Shown: positions 33,460-42,727, counted from the first letter of the stretch. The stretch is 64,000 nucleotides of DNA from JAJEAD01 sp965221555 (GCA_965221555.1 OZ244895.1:3720001-3784000), one strand, 5' to 3'. Program-made: numbers and translations. The notes: generated by a model from the letters alone, not told the origin.

Positions 33460-35511
33460 TCAGCTCTCGTCGTCCAGGAACCACTGGTACGCCCGGTACG
33501 GATAGGTCCGGTAGTACTCGTAGGAGTGGGTCTTGAAGTCGGCGAAGTTCATCAACGGGTTGCGATGGTAGATGGGGCTCGGCCCCTGCACGAGACCGAT
33601 CATCAGCATCTGCCCGGTCAGATTCTCGACCAGGCGTGCTCCGGCCTCGTTCGACTCGGGGCTGCCGACCGGAGCGGACTGGAAGGTGTTGATGTCGTCG
33701 ATCATCGTGTGGACCCAGTCCGGCGGCGCAACGCCCTGCTCGCCGTTGGTCTCGATGTACTCGCCCCACAGCATTCCGGTCCGATGGTCGAAGTAGTTCC
33801 CGAAGGGGGCGACGAAACTCTCGTTGAGTCCGAGCACCATCGCAAGCGGCATGCCCTTGTGCCAGGCGCCGACATCGAGCTGGTTGGACGACTGGGCGGA
33901 ACGGTACTCGTCCGGCGTCACCTCCTTCGAGGTCGTCTTCACGCCGGCGTCGGACCAGTGCTGGGCCACCATCTCCACCACCTGGCCGGAGATGCCCTGG
34001 GTTGCGAACTGGATGTTGAGCACGAAGGGATCGCCGTTGGGCAGCTCGCGGAATCCGTCGCCGTCCTGATCGACGACGCCGACTTCGTCCAGCAGCGAAG
34101 CGGCAAGCTCGGGGTCGTACTGCGTGTAGTGCTGCAACCACTTCGCGTCGACGAAGTCCGGGGCGGGAGAGAAGCCCACATACTGCTTCGGCGTACCGAG
34201 TCCGAAGAAGACGACTTCGTTGATCTCGTCGCGGTTGATCGCCACCGACATCGCCTGACGGAAACGCAGGTCACCGAACACCTTGCGCTTCTCCATGTCT
34301 TCGGAGGTCACGTTGAAGGACACGCAGTGCATCGCGATGGTGGGACGCAGATCGATGGTGTAGTTGCCGTTCTCCTGTCCGTCGAGCAGCATCGGCGCCC
34401 CGGGCAACTGCAGCGACTGCGACTTGTAGTCGACCTCGGCGTTGACGAGCTTCAGCAGGCGAACCTCGTTCTCGTTGATGTAGAGCTCGTCCTGCTCACT
34501 GATGTAGGGAAGCTGGTTGCCAGCGGTATCCACGACGTGGAAGTAGGGATTGGCCACCAGGTGGCGTCCTTCCGTGGTATCCCGGGTGTAGATGTGGCTC
34601 TCCAGCGTCGGCACGACCGCCTTGGGCATGTTCGCCACCTTGTCGGGGTGAGCGAGCAGGGGAGACGGGGTATCCGTCCAGTCCGAGTTGCCGTAGTAGG
34701 CCGCGATCACCGCGTAACCGTTCTCGAAGCCGATGGACTGGGCAAGCGAATCCGCGTCGGGGTTGTGCTTGGGGTGGAACTGGCCGAGGAAGTGCTTGGG
34801 CTGGAAGCCCTGGGCGTAAGAGGTCGCGAAGTGTGCGAGCAGGCCGGGCTTCGGCGCCGGGAGAATGAACTTCACGGTCTGTGGATCGATCACCTCCACC
34901 TGCATGCGCTCTCCCGCCACCAGCACGTAGTCCTTCGCCTTCGGGATCACGTTGGGGTCCAGAGCGAGATCGTCATACCAGAACTTGACGTCCTCGGCGG
35001 TGAAGGGCGCTCCGTCCGACCACCTGTGGCCCTTGCGCAGATGGAAGGTCAGCTCGGTGTAGTCGTCGTTCCAGTCCCAGCCCTTCGCCACGTTCGGCAC
35101 GATCGTGGAGAGGTCGTCGGAATAGCGCGCCAGATTCACGTGACGCACGGAAAGGAAGTCGGAGGTGCCCGCTTCGGTGGCGTTGGACAGCACATCCAGA
35201 GTGCCCCCGTAACGGCCGATGCTCTCGTAGGGCACGGTCACGAGGGGTTCTTCGGGCAGGCGCTCGGCGAGCGGCGGAAGCTCGGGGTTGCCCACGATCT
35301 GCCGATTGAGGTCGGCGATTGCGGGATTCTCCTGGAAGGTGAGCTTGCAGTCGGCGAGCTCCTCGAATTCGGCGAGCTCGTACTCCTGCGGATACGCGCC
35401 GGTCGGAACCCCCATCATGTCCGCGACGGTGACGGGCGGGCACTCGGCGGCAAGGGCGCTACCGGCCAGGAACCACAGTCCGAGTCCAGTGGCAATGCAG
35501 CGACTGTTCAT
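33460..35511 (-). CDS. Peptide ABC importer, periplasmic solute-binding protein (SBP family 5)
   Basis: 683 residues from ATG 35511 (ggag 7 nt upstream). Signal peptide 1-21 (IATGLGLWFLAGSALA, cleavage before AECP). The family-5 signature is present: LTFHLRKGHRWSDGAPFTAEDVKFWYDD, and FGDLRFRQAMSVAINRDEINEVVFFG. It is longer than DppA (about 535), closer to the larger YejA-like or alpha-galactoside/peptide-binding subgroups, so the ligand may be an unusual oligopeptide or other solute. First gene of the operon (SBP-permease-permease-ATPase-ATPase). The region before it contains a decayed mobile element. Confidence 0.9.
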   Translation of the reverse strand: MNSRCIATGLGLWFLAGSALAAECPPVTVADMMGVPTGAYPQEYELAEFEELADCKLTFQENPAIADLNRQIVGNPELPPLAERLPEEPLVTVPYESIGRYGGTLDVLSNATEAGTSDFLSVRHVNLARYSDDLSTIVPNVAKGWDWNDDYTELTFHLRKGHRWSDGAPFTAEDVKFWYDDLALDPNVIPKAKDYVLVAGERMQVEVIDPQTVKFILPAPKPGLLAHFATSYAQGFQPKHFLGQFHPKHNPDADSLAQSIGFENGYAVIAAYYGNSDWTDTPSPLLAHPDKVANMPKAVVPTLESHIYTRDTTEGRHLVANPYFHVVDTAGNQLPYISEQDELYINENEVRLLKLVNAEVDYKSQSLQLPGAPMLLDGQENGNYTIDLRPTIAMHCVSFNVTSEDMEKRKVFGDLRFRQAMSVAINRDEINEVVFFGLGTPKQYVGFSPAPDFVDAKWLQHYTQYDPELAASLLDEVGVVDQDGDGFRELPNGDPFVLNIQFATQGISGQVVEMVAQHWSDAGVKTTSKEVTPDEYRSAQSSNQLDVGAWHKGMPLAMVLGLNESFVAPFGNYFDHRTGMLWGEYIETNGEQGVAPPDWVHTMIDDINTFQSAPVGSPESNEAGARLVENLTGQMLMIGLVQGPSPIYHRNPLMNFADFKTHSYEYYRTYPYRAYQWFLDDES

Positions 35512-35732
35512 GGTGTTACTCCGTATCTGTTGTTGTCGAATTGCCCCGCCGCGCGGCGGCGTGGCGCTATACGCCATTGGAGCACCCGCGTGTTGCTTGC
35601 GTGTGTCAGCAGGACGCGCGGCCCCACCCCGGCCGTCGCGGCGCGCCCGGCGGCTGCTGAAGGGATCCAAGCCCGGGACGCGCCGCCGCACGACCACCTC
35701 CCAGAATAACGAAGCGTGCGCCGGTATCAACC

Positions 35733-35900
35733 CTCACTGTGCAAGTTTGACCAACTTTTCAAGTGGCGGCCGCAAAATTGCTCCTTGTTGCGAATCCCCC
35801 TCCGTCGTGCCGCTTGCGACCTCGTGTCGGCTACCTGCAACGCTTCGCAGTCCTTGGGCCAAAGCTTTCCGGCCGGCTCCTGTCGATTGGGGCGCCGCGC
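35733..35900 (+). repeat. Decayed copy of the long inverted-repeat element
   Basis: The stretch starting ctcactgtgcaagtttgacc follows the element through ttttcaagtggcggccgc, gtgccgcttgcgacctcgtg, tcggctacctgcaacgcttc and gcagtcc. The ctacctgc..cttcgcagtcc part is specific to the hairpin-containing long form at 28747-29039. The right end cannot be fixed. It fills the gap between the importer operon and kdkA. Confidence 0.55.
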
Positions 35901-35929
35901 CGAGAATCTTGTCGCGCCCGCTTCCCGCC

Positions 35930-36679
35930 TCATGGCCCCATCCGGTAGGCGTCAAGCAGGGCCCGGAAGTGCGCGTCCCGATAGCGCAGCGCCGGATCGA
36001 GGCGCCGCCGCTTTACGAGGAAGCGCCGCAGGCGGCGAAGGTTTCGAGCCTTCCAGCTCCGCCCCCGCCGCAAGCGCGCCCGGTCAAAGTCGACGAGATG
36101 GAAGTGCCCTTCCCGGTCGACCAGGATGTTCCCCGCCGTCAGATCCGGGTGCCAGACCTGGTGGTCGTGGAAACTGCGCAGGGTTGCGCCGAGACGCCGC
36201 CACCCCTCATCGGGCAGCTCGCGCTCCAGCAGGAGGCGATGCAGGGTCTCGCAGTGCCGGATCAGCACCGTGATGAGATCGGCCCGGTAGAACAGCGGCC
36301 CGCAGCGCACTACGCGCCAAGCCGCGGGCGCCGGCACCGGGAGGCCGCACGCGCGCATCTCGCCGAGCAGGCGCCACTCGCGCGCCGGCCGGGTGTACCC
36401 ACGCGGGAGCCGGAGATAGCGATCCCGCGCCAGTGTCGAGACCGCCCCTCCGCGCCGATAGTGGCGGAGAAGGAAAGCGTTCCCGCCGCGCTCGAAGATC
36501 CATGCCGCTCCGCGCCGGCTGCTCACGGTGGCGCACAGCAGGCCCTCCGTCCGCAGGTGTCGCGGATCGAAGAGCTCCGGCACGAGCCCGGGAAGAAGTT
36601 CCGCGTCGTATGCGACGTACTGGTTCGGGCTCGAGATCTCGGCCAGGCGCACGTCAGAGCCCACCCATGCCAGTCGCAC
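35930..36679 (-). CDS. kdkA: 3-deoxy-D-manno-octulosonic acid kinase (Kdo kinase)
   Basis: 249 residues, normal for KdkA. A kinase-like catalytic loop HPDLTAGNILVD and a DFD (DFG-equivalent) in HLVDFDRARLR are visible, preceded by FHDHQVW. KdkA phosphorylates Kdo of Kdo-lipid A at the inner membrane, mainly in organisms with a single Kdo. The start is GTG 36679; no clear ribosome-binding site is seen, so it could be slightly different. Two 12-bp direct repeats lie just upstream (36692-36734). waaA is next upstream on the same strand, 182 bp away, which fits a shared LPS-core role. Confidence 0.85.
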   Translation of the reverse strand: MRLAWVGSDVRLAEISSPNQYVAYDAELLPGLVPELFDPRHLRTEGLLCATVSSRRGAAWIFERGGNAFLLRHYRRGGAVSTLARDRYLRLPRGYTRPAREWRLLGEMRACGLPVPAPAAWRVVRCGPLFYRADLITVLIRHCETLHRLLLERELPDEGWRRLGATLRSFHDHQVWHPDLTAGNILVDREGHFHLVDFDRARLRRGRSWKARNLRRLRRFLVKRRRLDPALRYRDAHFRALLDAYRMGP

Positions 36680-36691
36680 CGTTTCGGCGAA

Positions 36692-36734
36692 TCACGAGAA
36701 CCAACTCTAGTAGCTCACCGGTTCACGAGAACCA
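36692..36734 (-). repeat. Pair of 12-bp direct repeats upstream of kdkA
   Basis: TCACGAGAACCA occurs at 36692-36703 and again at 36723-36734, a period of 31 bp (about three helical turns), 13 and 44 bp before the kdkA start. This could be a regulator-binding pair or the remains of a tandem duplication. Confidence 0.5.
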
Positions 36735-36861
36735 TGGGCGCGAATACGTCGACCGGGGCGAGAGCGCTCGCGTGACGGGGCTCGCAGGTGTACTGGGACC
36801 GTAACGTAACGCGCCCTGACCCGCGTTCAACACCGTGCATGCCGACAGATGCGCATCCGGT

Positions 36862-38217
36862 TCACGTCTGCGGACGCGGTGCCGTGACGGCCGGGCCCGG
36901 AGCCGGTGGGCCTTCGGTCTTCGATCTCAGCAGCGGCTCCAGCAGGGCGTAGTTTCTCTCCGTCGCGCCCTGGCGGTTCAGGATCGCCGCCCTCGCCTTC
37001 ACCCCCATCCGCCGGCGCCCGGCTTCGTCTTCGACGAGTCGAAGCAGATGCCGGGCAAGCCCTTCCTCGTCACGCACTACCGCCCCGCCGCCGACCTCCA
37101 CCAGCGCTTCCGCGGTCTCGGCGAAGCTCGCGTGGTGGGGCCCGAAGAGCACCGGAACACCCGCAATCGCCGGCTCCATCAGGTTGTGCCCGCCCCGATG
37201 CCGGCCGCGGGAGAAGAGACTGCCGCCCACGAACGCGATGTCTGCCGCCGCATAGAGTGCGCGGAGCTCGCCGAGAGTGTCCACCACCAGCACCCCCTCG
37301 GTCCCTGGCGCTCCCTCCCCGTTGTCCACCGCCGTCTTCGGTAGCGTGCGATACCCGTGTTCGCGCGCCGTGCGTTCCATGCGCTTCGCATCCGACGGAT
37401 AGCGCGGCGCCAGAACCAGAGCGACCGGGACTTCCGTCCAGTCGCTCAAGTGCCGCCAGGCTCGAAGCAGCGCGTCGTCCTCGCCAGGGTGAAGGCTCCC
37501 GCCGATGATGACGATGTCGTGCGGACGGACGCCGAGTCCCTCCCGGTGCGCGCCAGCCGCTTCCGGGTCCAGGGGAGGAGGTGCGAGGTCGTACTTCATG
37601 TTGCCGGTCACGTGGAGGCGCCGCGCCATCACCCCGAGGTGCTGCAGCCGCGAGGCGTGTTCCTCCGTCTGCACCGCGATGAGCGGCATCTCGCGCATCA
37701 GCGATGGAATCACGCGGCCAAGCGCGTGCCGCCGGCAGGCCCCCGGAGACATCCGCCCGTTCAGCACGACGGCCGGAATGTTGCGTCGCCGCAACGCGAG
37801 GAGGAAGTTCGGCCACAGATCCCCTTCCGCGATCACCACCAGGCGGGGGCGGAGGCGGCGCAGGAATCGATTGACGACAAAGGAAAGATCGAAGGGAAAG
37901 AGAATCACGTGGTGCCGGGGGAAGGCACGGCGCGCGGCGGCGAGACCGGAGGAAGAGAAGGCCGAGACCACGATCGGGGTGTGCGGCATATTTCGCTCCA
38001 GCCGGCGCACCAGCCCTTGCAGCAGCAGCACCTCTCCCGCGGACGCCCCATGGAACCAGATGGACGAGGAGACGTCCGTCACCAGACCGATCCCGAACCG
38101 GGACGGGAAAGCCTCCGCGTCGCCACGTCGCACCAGGCGATAGACGAACAACGGCAGGGTTACGATCCCGGCCAGCAGGTACCCGCAGTCGAGCAGCAGG
38201 GCGAGGAGAAGTTTCAA
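36862..38217 (-). CDS. waaA: 3-deoxy-D-manno-octulosonic acid transferase (Kdo transferase)
   Basis: 451 residues if started at TTG 38217 (MKLLLALLLDCGYLLAG), which reproduces the usual membrane-anchoring N-terminus; CTG 38226 is an alternative. No good ribosome-binding site is visible, so the start is uncertain. WaaA motifs: SIWFHGASAGEV, VVIAEGDLWPNFL, VVLNGRMS, and VGGSLFSRGRHRGGHNLMEP followed by PVLFGPH. It transfers Kdo from CMP-Kdo to the lipid A precursor (GT30, inner membrane, cytosolic face). Whether it adds one or two residues is not readable here; kdkA nearby favours mono-Kdo, an inference. Divergent from the glycosyltransferase at 38336. Confidence 0.9.
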   Translation of the reverse strand: MKLLLALLLDCGYLLAGIVTLPLFVYRLVRRGDAEAFPSRFGIGLVTDVSSSIWFHGASAGEVLLLQGLVRRLERNMPHTPIVVSAFSSSGLAAARRAFPRHHVILFPFDLSFVVNRFLRRLRPRLVVIAEGDLWPNFLLALRRRNIPAVVLNGRMSPGACRRHALGRVIPSLMREMPLIAVQTEEHASRLQHLGVMARRLHVTGNMKYDLAPPPLDPEAAGAHREGLGVRPHDIVIIGGSLHPGEDDALLRAWRHLSDWTEVPVALVLAPRYPSDAKRMERTAREHGYRTLPKTAVDNGEGAPGTEGVLVVDTLGELRALYAAADIAFVGGSLFSRGRHRGGHNLMEPAIAGVPVLFGPHHASFAETAEALVEVGGGAVVRDEEGLARHLLRLVEDEAGRRRMGVKARAAILNRQGATERNYALLEPLLRSKTEGPPAPGPAVTAPRPQT

Positions 38218-38335
38218 GAAGTGCAGAACGCAATGGGTACGTGGGCATCGCGACGCCCGAGCGCAAGACGCCAGCTTGATCGAACTGCCACAATCCGGCG
38301 TCCAAGGTAAACCGTTACGAAACACCGGACAAGAC

Positions 38336-39061
38336 ATGGACAGGGTACAGGACGACATCACTCTCGTGATCACGTCATGCAACAGGTTCGATCTCCTGGA
38401 GAGAACCCTGCAGTCCATGCATCCGTGGCTGGAGGAGATTCCCCACAAGATAATCGTGGAGGACAGCGACGCGGAGCCGGAACTCTTCGATCGACTCCGC
38501 GCATCCGGGTACCGAATCATCGTCAACGGCCGCCGCCTCGGGCAGTTGCCGTCCATCGACATCGCGTACGCGCAATGCGATACGCGGTTCATTCTTCATT
38601 GCGAAGACGACTGGGAGTTCGTCCGGCGACCAAACCTGGAGGCCGCGCGCCGGATCCTCACCGAGGGAATAGACGGAGAGGGCGAGTTCTCGGTGGTCTG
38701 CTTTCGTGACGCCACCGGAACGAAGCGCGCCAAGCACGAGCTCTTCAAGGACCGCTTGGTCCAGGGCTCTCTCTTTCGATACTCGTTCGAGCAGAAGTAC
38801 AAGTTCAACTACTTCAGCTTCAACCCGGGCATGTTGCGCCGCGATCTCCATACCCGATACGGACCCTGGAGCAGATTCGCCAACGAGCGGAGCATTGCCC
38901 GGATGATGATGCGCAAGGGGCACTGCATTGCGAGAGAGCTCCCGGGCAATGTGCGGCACATTGGGAAAGGCCGCAGCCGGATCAGATCGCGCAGGTTCAG
39001 AGGGTTGAGGGATGTTGCGAGGATGTGGCGTGGTCGCAACGGGACGCTGCGCGGGGGGTAA
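38336..39061 (+). CDS. GT-A fold glycosyltransferase (family 2-like)
   Basis: 241 residues from ATG 38336; a TTG at 38276 in frame is possible but lacks support. N-terminus ITLVITSCNRFDLLERTLQSM is typical of GT2, and the HCEDDWEF segment supplies the acidic metal/nucleotide-binding motif. No membrane segment. Linked to the Kdo genes, so it probably builds LPS core or a related glycan; sugar and acceptor unknown. Composition is slightly AT-richer than neighbours, common for surface-glycan genes. It converges with the next glycosyltransferase. Confidence 0.75.
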   Translation: MDRVQDDITLVITSCNRFDLLERTLQSMHPWLEEIPHKIIVEDSDAEPELFDRLRASGYRIIVNGRRLGQLPSIDIAYAQCDTRFILHCEDDWEFVRRPNLEAARRILTEGIDGEGEFSVVCFRDATGTKRAKHELFKDRLVQGSLFRYSFEQKYKFNYFSFNPGMLRRDLHTRYGPWSRFANERSIARMMMRKGHCIARELPGNVRHIGKGRSRIRSRRFRGLRDVARMWRGRNGTLRGG

Positions 39062-39128
39062 TCGCGCCTGCGGGCGAAGCATCTACCCGCATCTTCGCAC
39101 CGACCGCTGCCACCTCCCGCGCCGGGCG

Positions 39129-40034
39129 TCAGTCGCGCGCAGTCCAGGAGTCCCGGCCCTGACTCCTGCGCAAGAAGGTGCGGATCGCCGAAGTGAGCGC
39201 GTCCTTCCGATACCGTCCCTTGCCGAGATGGCGAATCTGGCAGACCCCCGGGAGGTCGAGGGGAATGCCCCGAGTGCCGAGCACCCAGCGAAAGGCGGAG
39301 TCTTCGTAGGCCTTGCGCCACCGCTTCGCGGGTCGTTGGTAGAAACGCATCGATTCACAGTATCCGCAGGCGCGGGCAACGTCGCCGTGCGTGATCTGGT
39401 AGGGGCCTTTTGCCCGGTCGACAGGTCCACGTCGAAAGGGAAAGACCTCTTGGGGAAGGGCGACGAGGGCCGGGCCTTCGCGGCCCCGGCGCAGGATGGG
39501 GTCGTCCTCCGGCAGCAGGGCGGTGCCGAACGTCGTCTCGGGATGGACGAGCGGGTCGTCCCGCCCCTGCAGAAGGTCGGCCAGGGTGTCGAGACATGTC
39601 TCCTGAAACACGATGTCCGCGTCGGTGAACCAGATCCAGTCTGCGGTGGTGTTCTTCGCAGCGAGGTTTCGGCCGATGGCCCGGCGAAAGAGCCGCTCCT
39701 TGGGCAGCGCGCGCCAGTCCCAGGTGATTCCCGGCACCTTCATCGCGCCGAAGAAGCGCAGCACCCGCCCGGTGGATTCGTCCTCGGGGCAGTGGTACAC
39801 GGTCATCGTGATGTCGAGCCGGGCACTGCGGTGGTGGACGAGGGAGCCGAGCTGGTAAGTCAGAAAGTGCCCGTAGCGCCAGCAGTGACTCACGATCTCG
39901 AGATGCAACCGGCCCCGGCGCTTCTCCCTGCGGAGCTTGGCGGGATCGACACGGCGAAACCACGACACGGGGAGGAGTCCTCTCTCGGCGAGCCGGTACA
40001 GCAACACCATCCCCGAATCGCCGATCTGCGCCAT
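39129..40034 (-). CDS. Glycosyltransferase, GT-A fold
   Basis: 301 residues from ATG 40034. The WIWFTDADIVF segment carries a DxD-type motif (TDAD), and the N-terminal LHLEIVSHCWRYGHFLTYQLGSL resembles the start of a Rossmann-like nucleotide-sugar domain. A C-terminal HLGKGRYRKD basic patch follows. It probably adds a core or surface sugar with the neighbouring enzyme. Donor not assignable. Stops of the two convergent glycosyltransferase genes are 67 bp apart. Confidence 0.7.
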   Translation of the reverse strand: MAQIGDSGMVLLYRLAERGLLPVSWFRRVDPAKLRREKRRGRLHLEIVSHCWRYGHFLTYQLGSLVHHRSARLDITMTVYHCPEDESTGRVLRFFGAMKVPGITWDWRALPKERLFRRAIGRNLAAKNTTADWIWFTDADIVFQETCLDTLADLLQGRDDPLVHPETTFGTALLPEDDPILRRGREGPALVALPQEVFPFRRGPVDRAKGPYQITHGDVARACGYCESMRFYQRPAKRWRKAYEDSAFRWVLGTRGIPLDLPGVCQIRHLGKGRYRKDALTSAIRTFLRRSQGRDSWTARD

Positions 40035-40419
40035 TGCTCGATTCCCGCTCTCTCGCCCCGTCGGCGGTTATGGCGCCGATTCCTCTCTCGACGCCGTGCA
40101 ACACTATCGGAGCGCCGCGGCGATCGCGATGCGTGTTCCCGGCGCGGAGGTGCCTGGCTCTCGCCACGGGGCACGGCCTGAACGGCGGGACTCCCCTCGA
40201 CCTGCCCGGGGCGCAGTGCTTCAATGGCCGCCACCACGTCATGGTGACTCACGAGAGCCACGGGTGCGCGGAGGTCGGCAGGGGCAAGGGCGTTCGCGCA
40301 TCAGGGCGCGCGGGCGTACCTGGACACTGGTGGTGTCCCGTACATCGACTCGCGTCACACCGTCCGCGCCGGCACGTGCGCCTCCGGCGCCGTGAATCGG
40401 GAAAACAGGAAAGAAGTAC
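40035..40419. other. Intergenic stretch with two small hairpins only
   Basis: 385 bases between a divergent pair (glycosyltransferase minus, kinase plus). CACCA/TGGTG (40232-40246) and GGACAC/GTGTCC (40322-40338) can form 5- and 6-bp stems. No gene, T-run or convincing promoter pair was seen. No copy of the inverted-repeat element is present. Confidence 0.4.
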
Positions 40420-41403
40420 ATGAACGCCCCCATCGAGTGGCCCGCCGGGCAGTGTTTCCTGTCCGCGAAGGAGCTCGCTCGCGGCGAGCGCCGGTGCCGG
40501 CCCTCGTTTCGGCGCGTGCGCGAGGAGATGGCCATCGACGCCGGCATCGAAGCGTGGCTGCGGCCGATGTACCTGCCGCTCGCGGCATGGCTTGTACGTG
40601 CACGCAGGAGAGCCGGCCGAGCGATCGTCGTGGGCCTCACCGGCGGACAGGGCTCGGGGAAGTCGACGATCGGCGCCCTGCTCGCGACGACCCTGCGCGA
40701 GGGATTCGGGGCCGCCACCGCGGTGCTGTCCATCGATGACCTGTACCTCACCCACGCCGAGCGGCAGCGCCTCGGCCGCCAGGTGCACCCCCTCTTCACG
40801 ACTCGCGGACCGCCCGGGACCCACGATCCCGCTCTGGGACTTGCCATTATCGAGCGCCTGCTCGCGCAGGGACCGCACGGGCGCACCGCGCTGCCCTCCT
40901 TCGACAAGGCGATCGACGACCGGCGGCCACGCGACGCCTGGCCGGCACATGAAGGCGCGGTCGACCTTGTGTTCTTCGAGGGCTGGTGCGTGGGAGCCCG
41001 TCCCCAGACCGAGGCGGCGCTCGCACCGCCGATCAACGCCCTTGAGCGCGAAGAGGACGCCGACGGCCGGTGGCGTGGCGCGGTGAATGCCGCCCTCGCG
41101 GGTCCCTACCGCGCCCTCTTCGACGCTATCGACATCCAGATCATGCTGCGGGTAGGCGGAATGGAGCGGGTGCGCGAGTGGCGGCGGCTCCAGGAAGAGA
41201 AGCTGAAGGATCGGGTCGCGCGCGAGGGAACCGGGGGCGCTCCGGTCCGGGTGATGAGCGATGCCGCGCTCGAACGCTTCATCGCGCACTACGAGCGGAT
41301 CACGCGCCATCTCCTTGCCGAGATGCCGGAGCGCGCCGACATCGTCTTCGACATCGACACACACCATCAGCCCGCGGCGGTGAGGATCAACCGCCCTCTG
41401 TAA
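40420..41403 (+). CDS. D-glycerate 3-kinase-like P-loop kinase (GLYK/COG4240 type)
   Basis: 327 residues. P-loop GGQGSGKS (75-82), SIDDLYLT (a phosphoribulokinase/uridine kinase-like acid motif), RGPPGTHD, LPSFDKAIDDR, and VFFEGWCVGARP, which together match the plant-type glycerate kinase/YggC-like group of the PRK superfamily. Likely reaction: ATP-dependent phosphorylation of glycerate or a related small alcohol. The ATG has a ggaaagaag leader. The 3' end overlaps the convergent kdsC gene by 17 bp. Confidence 0.8.
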   Translation: MNAPIEWPAGQCFLSAKELARGERRCRPSFRRVREEMAIDAGIEAWLRPMYLPLAAWLVRARRRAGRAIVVGLTGGQGSGKSTIGALLATTLREGFGAATAVLSIDDLYLTHAERQRLGRQVHPLFTTRGPPGTHDPALGLAIIERLLAQGPHGRTALPSFDKAIDDRRPRDAWPAHEGAVDLVFFEGWCVGARPQTEAALAPPINALEREEDADGRWRGAVNAALAGPYRALFDAIDIQIMLRVGGMERVREWRRLQEEKLKDRVAREGTGGAPVRVMSDAALERFIAHYERITRHLLAEMPERADIVFDIDTHHQPAAVRINRPL

Positions 41404-41944
41404 GCCGCTTGCGCACCGCCCCCATCTCGCCGCGCGCCTCTAGGATCCACTCGATCGCCTCGCGTACCGCGCCGTGACCGCCGAAGGCGCGGGTGACGTG
41501 CAGAGCGCGCCGGATCACCTCCGGGCGGGCATCGGCGACCGCCATGGGAAGCCCCACCCGGTTCATCACCGACAGGTCCTGGAGGTCGTCACCGAGATAG
41601 GCCACTTCCTCGGGACGCAGCGCCTGCTCCTCGAGAAGCAGATCGAGCGCCTCCCCCTTGCGTTCGTAGCCCTCGTAGAGCGCGTCGATGCGCAGTTCTT
41701 CCGCACGCCGGCGCACCGTTACCGAGCTGCGGCTCGAGATGATCGCGGTCCGAAGCCCGGCGCCGCGGGCCAGCACCACGCCCATCCCGTCCCGGACGTC
41801 GAAGCGACGGGCCTCCTCGCCAGCCCCGATGAGGACGATGCCGCCATCGGTCATGACGCCGTCGACATCGAAGGCGACGAGGCGAAGCCCCTTCGCTATC
41901 GCCTGTACGCGGCGACGCCGACTATGGGACCAGATCGGCGGCAT
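41387..41944 (-). CDS. kdsC: 3-deoxy-D-manno-octulosonate 8-phosphate phosphatase
   Basis: 185 residues from ATG 41944, the KdsC size. HAD-fold: FDVDGVMTDG with nucleophile D26 and D28, SSRSSVTVRRRAEELRI (motif II Ser region), and YLGDDLQDLSVM (motif IV acids). No cap domain, as expected for tetrameric C0 HADs. It releases phosphate from Kdo8P after KdsA. The start lies 23 bp inside kdsA, implying translational coupling. Third in the kdsD-kdsA-kdsC series. Confidence 0.92.
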   Translation of the reverse strand: MPPIWSHSRRRRVQAIAKGLRLVAFDVDGVMTDGGIVLIGAGEEARRFDVRDGMGVVLARGAGLRTAIISSRSSVTVRRRAEELRIDALYEGYERKGEALDLLLEEQALRPEEVAYLGDDLQDLSVMNRVGLPMAVADARPEVIRRALHVTRAFGGHGAVREAIEWILEARGEMGAVRKRLTEGG

Positions 41945-42725
41945 CGGCGAGTGCGTCACGAAGGCGCAGAAGGGTCTCCACCAGGGGCGCGAGCTCCTTG
42001 AGCGGGAGCGAGTTGGGGCCGTCGGAGCGGGCCCTGGCCGGGTCGGGGTGGGTCTCGACGAAGATGCCGTCGCAGCCCACCGCGACCGCCGCGCGCGCCA
42101 GGGGCGCGATGAACTCGGCCTGTCCGCCCGACGTGTCGCCCCGCGCTCCCGGCGCCTGTACCGAGTGGCCCGCATCGTAGATGACCCGGGCGCCGGTGGC
42201 ACGCATGACGGGAAGCGACCGGAAGTCGACCACGAGGTTGTTGTAGCCGAAGCTCGTGCCCCGCTCCGTCAACATGATGTCCTGGCAGCCCGCGCCGCGC
42301 AGCTTGTCGACGATGTTCCCGGTCTCCCAGGGCGAGAGGAACTGCCCCTTCTTGACGTTGACGCTGCGCCCGGTGCCGGCCGCGGCCACGAGCAGGTCGG
42401 TCTGACGGCACAGTAACGCGGGGATCTGCAGGATGGCGGCGACCTCCGCCACCGGCGCGGCCTGATGGGGCTCGTGGATGTCGGTCAGGATCGGCAGGCC
42501 GAAGTCCCGCTTGATCGTGCCGAGCACCTCCAGGCCCTCGTCGATGCCGCGACCTCGAAAGGACCGGCCCGAGGATCGGTTCGCCTTGTCGAAGGACGAC
42601 TTGAATACCACCCGCAGTTCCGGATGGCGCTCCGCAATGGCGGCGAGGCGCTCGGCGACCCGGGCGCAGATCTCGTAGCTCTCGACGACGCAGGGACCGG
42701 AGATCCAGGTGAACCGCTGCGGCAT
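41922..42725 (-). CDS. kdsA: 3-deoxy-8-phosphooctulonate synthase
   Basis: 267 residues (E. coli 284). Contains SGPCVVES, VFKSSFDKANRSS, GLPILTDIHEP, LCRQTDLLVAAAGT, VNVKKGQFLSPW, LTERGTSFGYNNLVVDFRSL and FVETHPDPARARSDGPNSLPL. It condenses arabinose-5-phosphate and PEP to Kdo8P in the cytosol. The KANR motif has Asn, typical of the metal-independent class. It begins 2 bp after the kdsD stop. Confidence 0.96.
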   Translation of the reverse strand: MPQRFTWISGPCVVESYEICARVAERLAAIAERHPELRVVFKSSFDKANRSSGRSFRGRGIDEGLEVLGTIKRDFGLPILTDIHEPHQAAPVAEVAAILQIPALLCRQTDLLVAAAGTGRSVNVKKGQFLSPWETGNIVDKLRGAGCQDIMLTERGTSFGYNNLVVDFRSLPVMRATGARVIYDAGHSVQAPGARGDTSGGQAEFIAPLARAAVAVGCDGIFVETHPDPARARSDGPNSLPLKELAPLVETLLRLRDALADAADLVP

Positions 42726-42727
42726 CT

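Noticed and set aside
33526..35709. Long plus-strand open frame opposite the solute-binding protein
   Set aside because: His/Val/Arg-rich composition typical of a codon shadow; the minus-strand protein has a signal peptide and family motifs.
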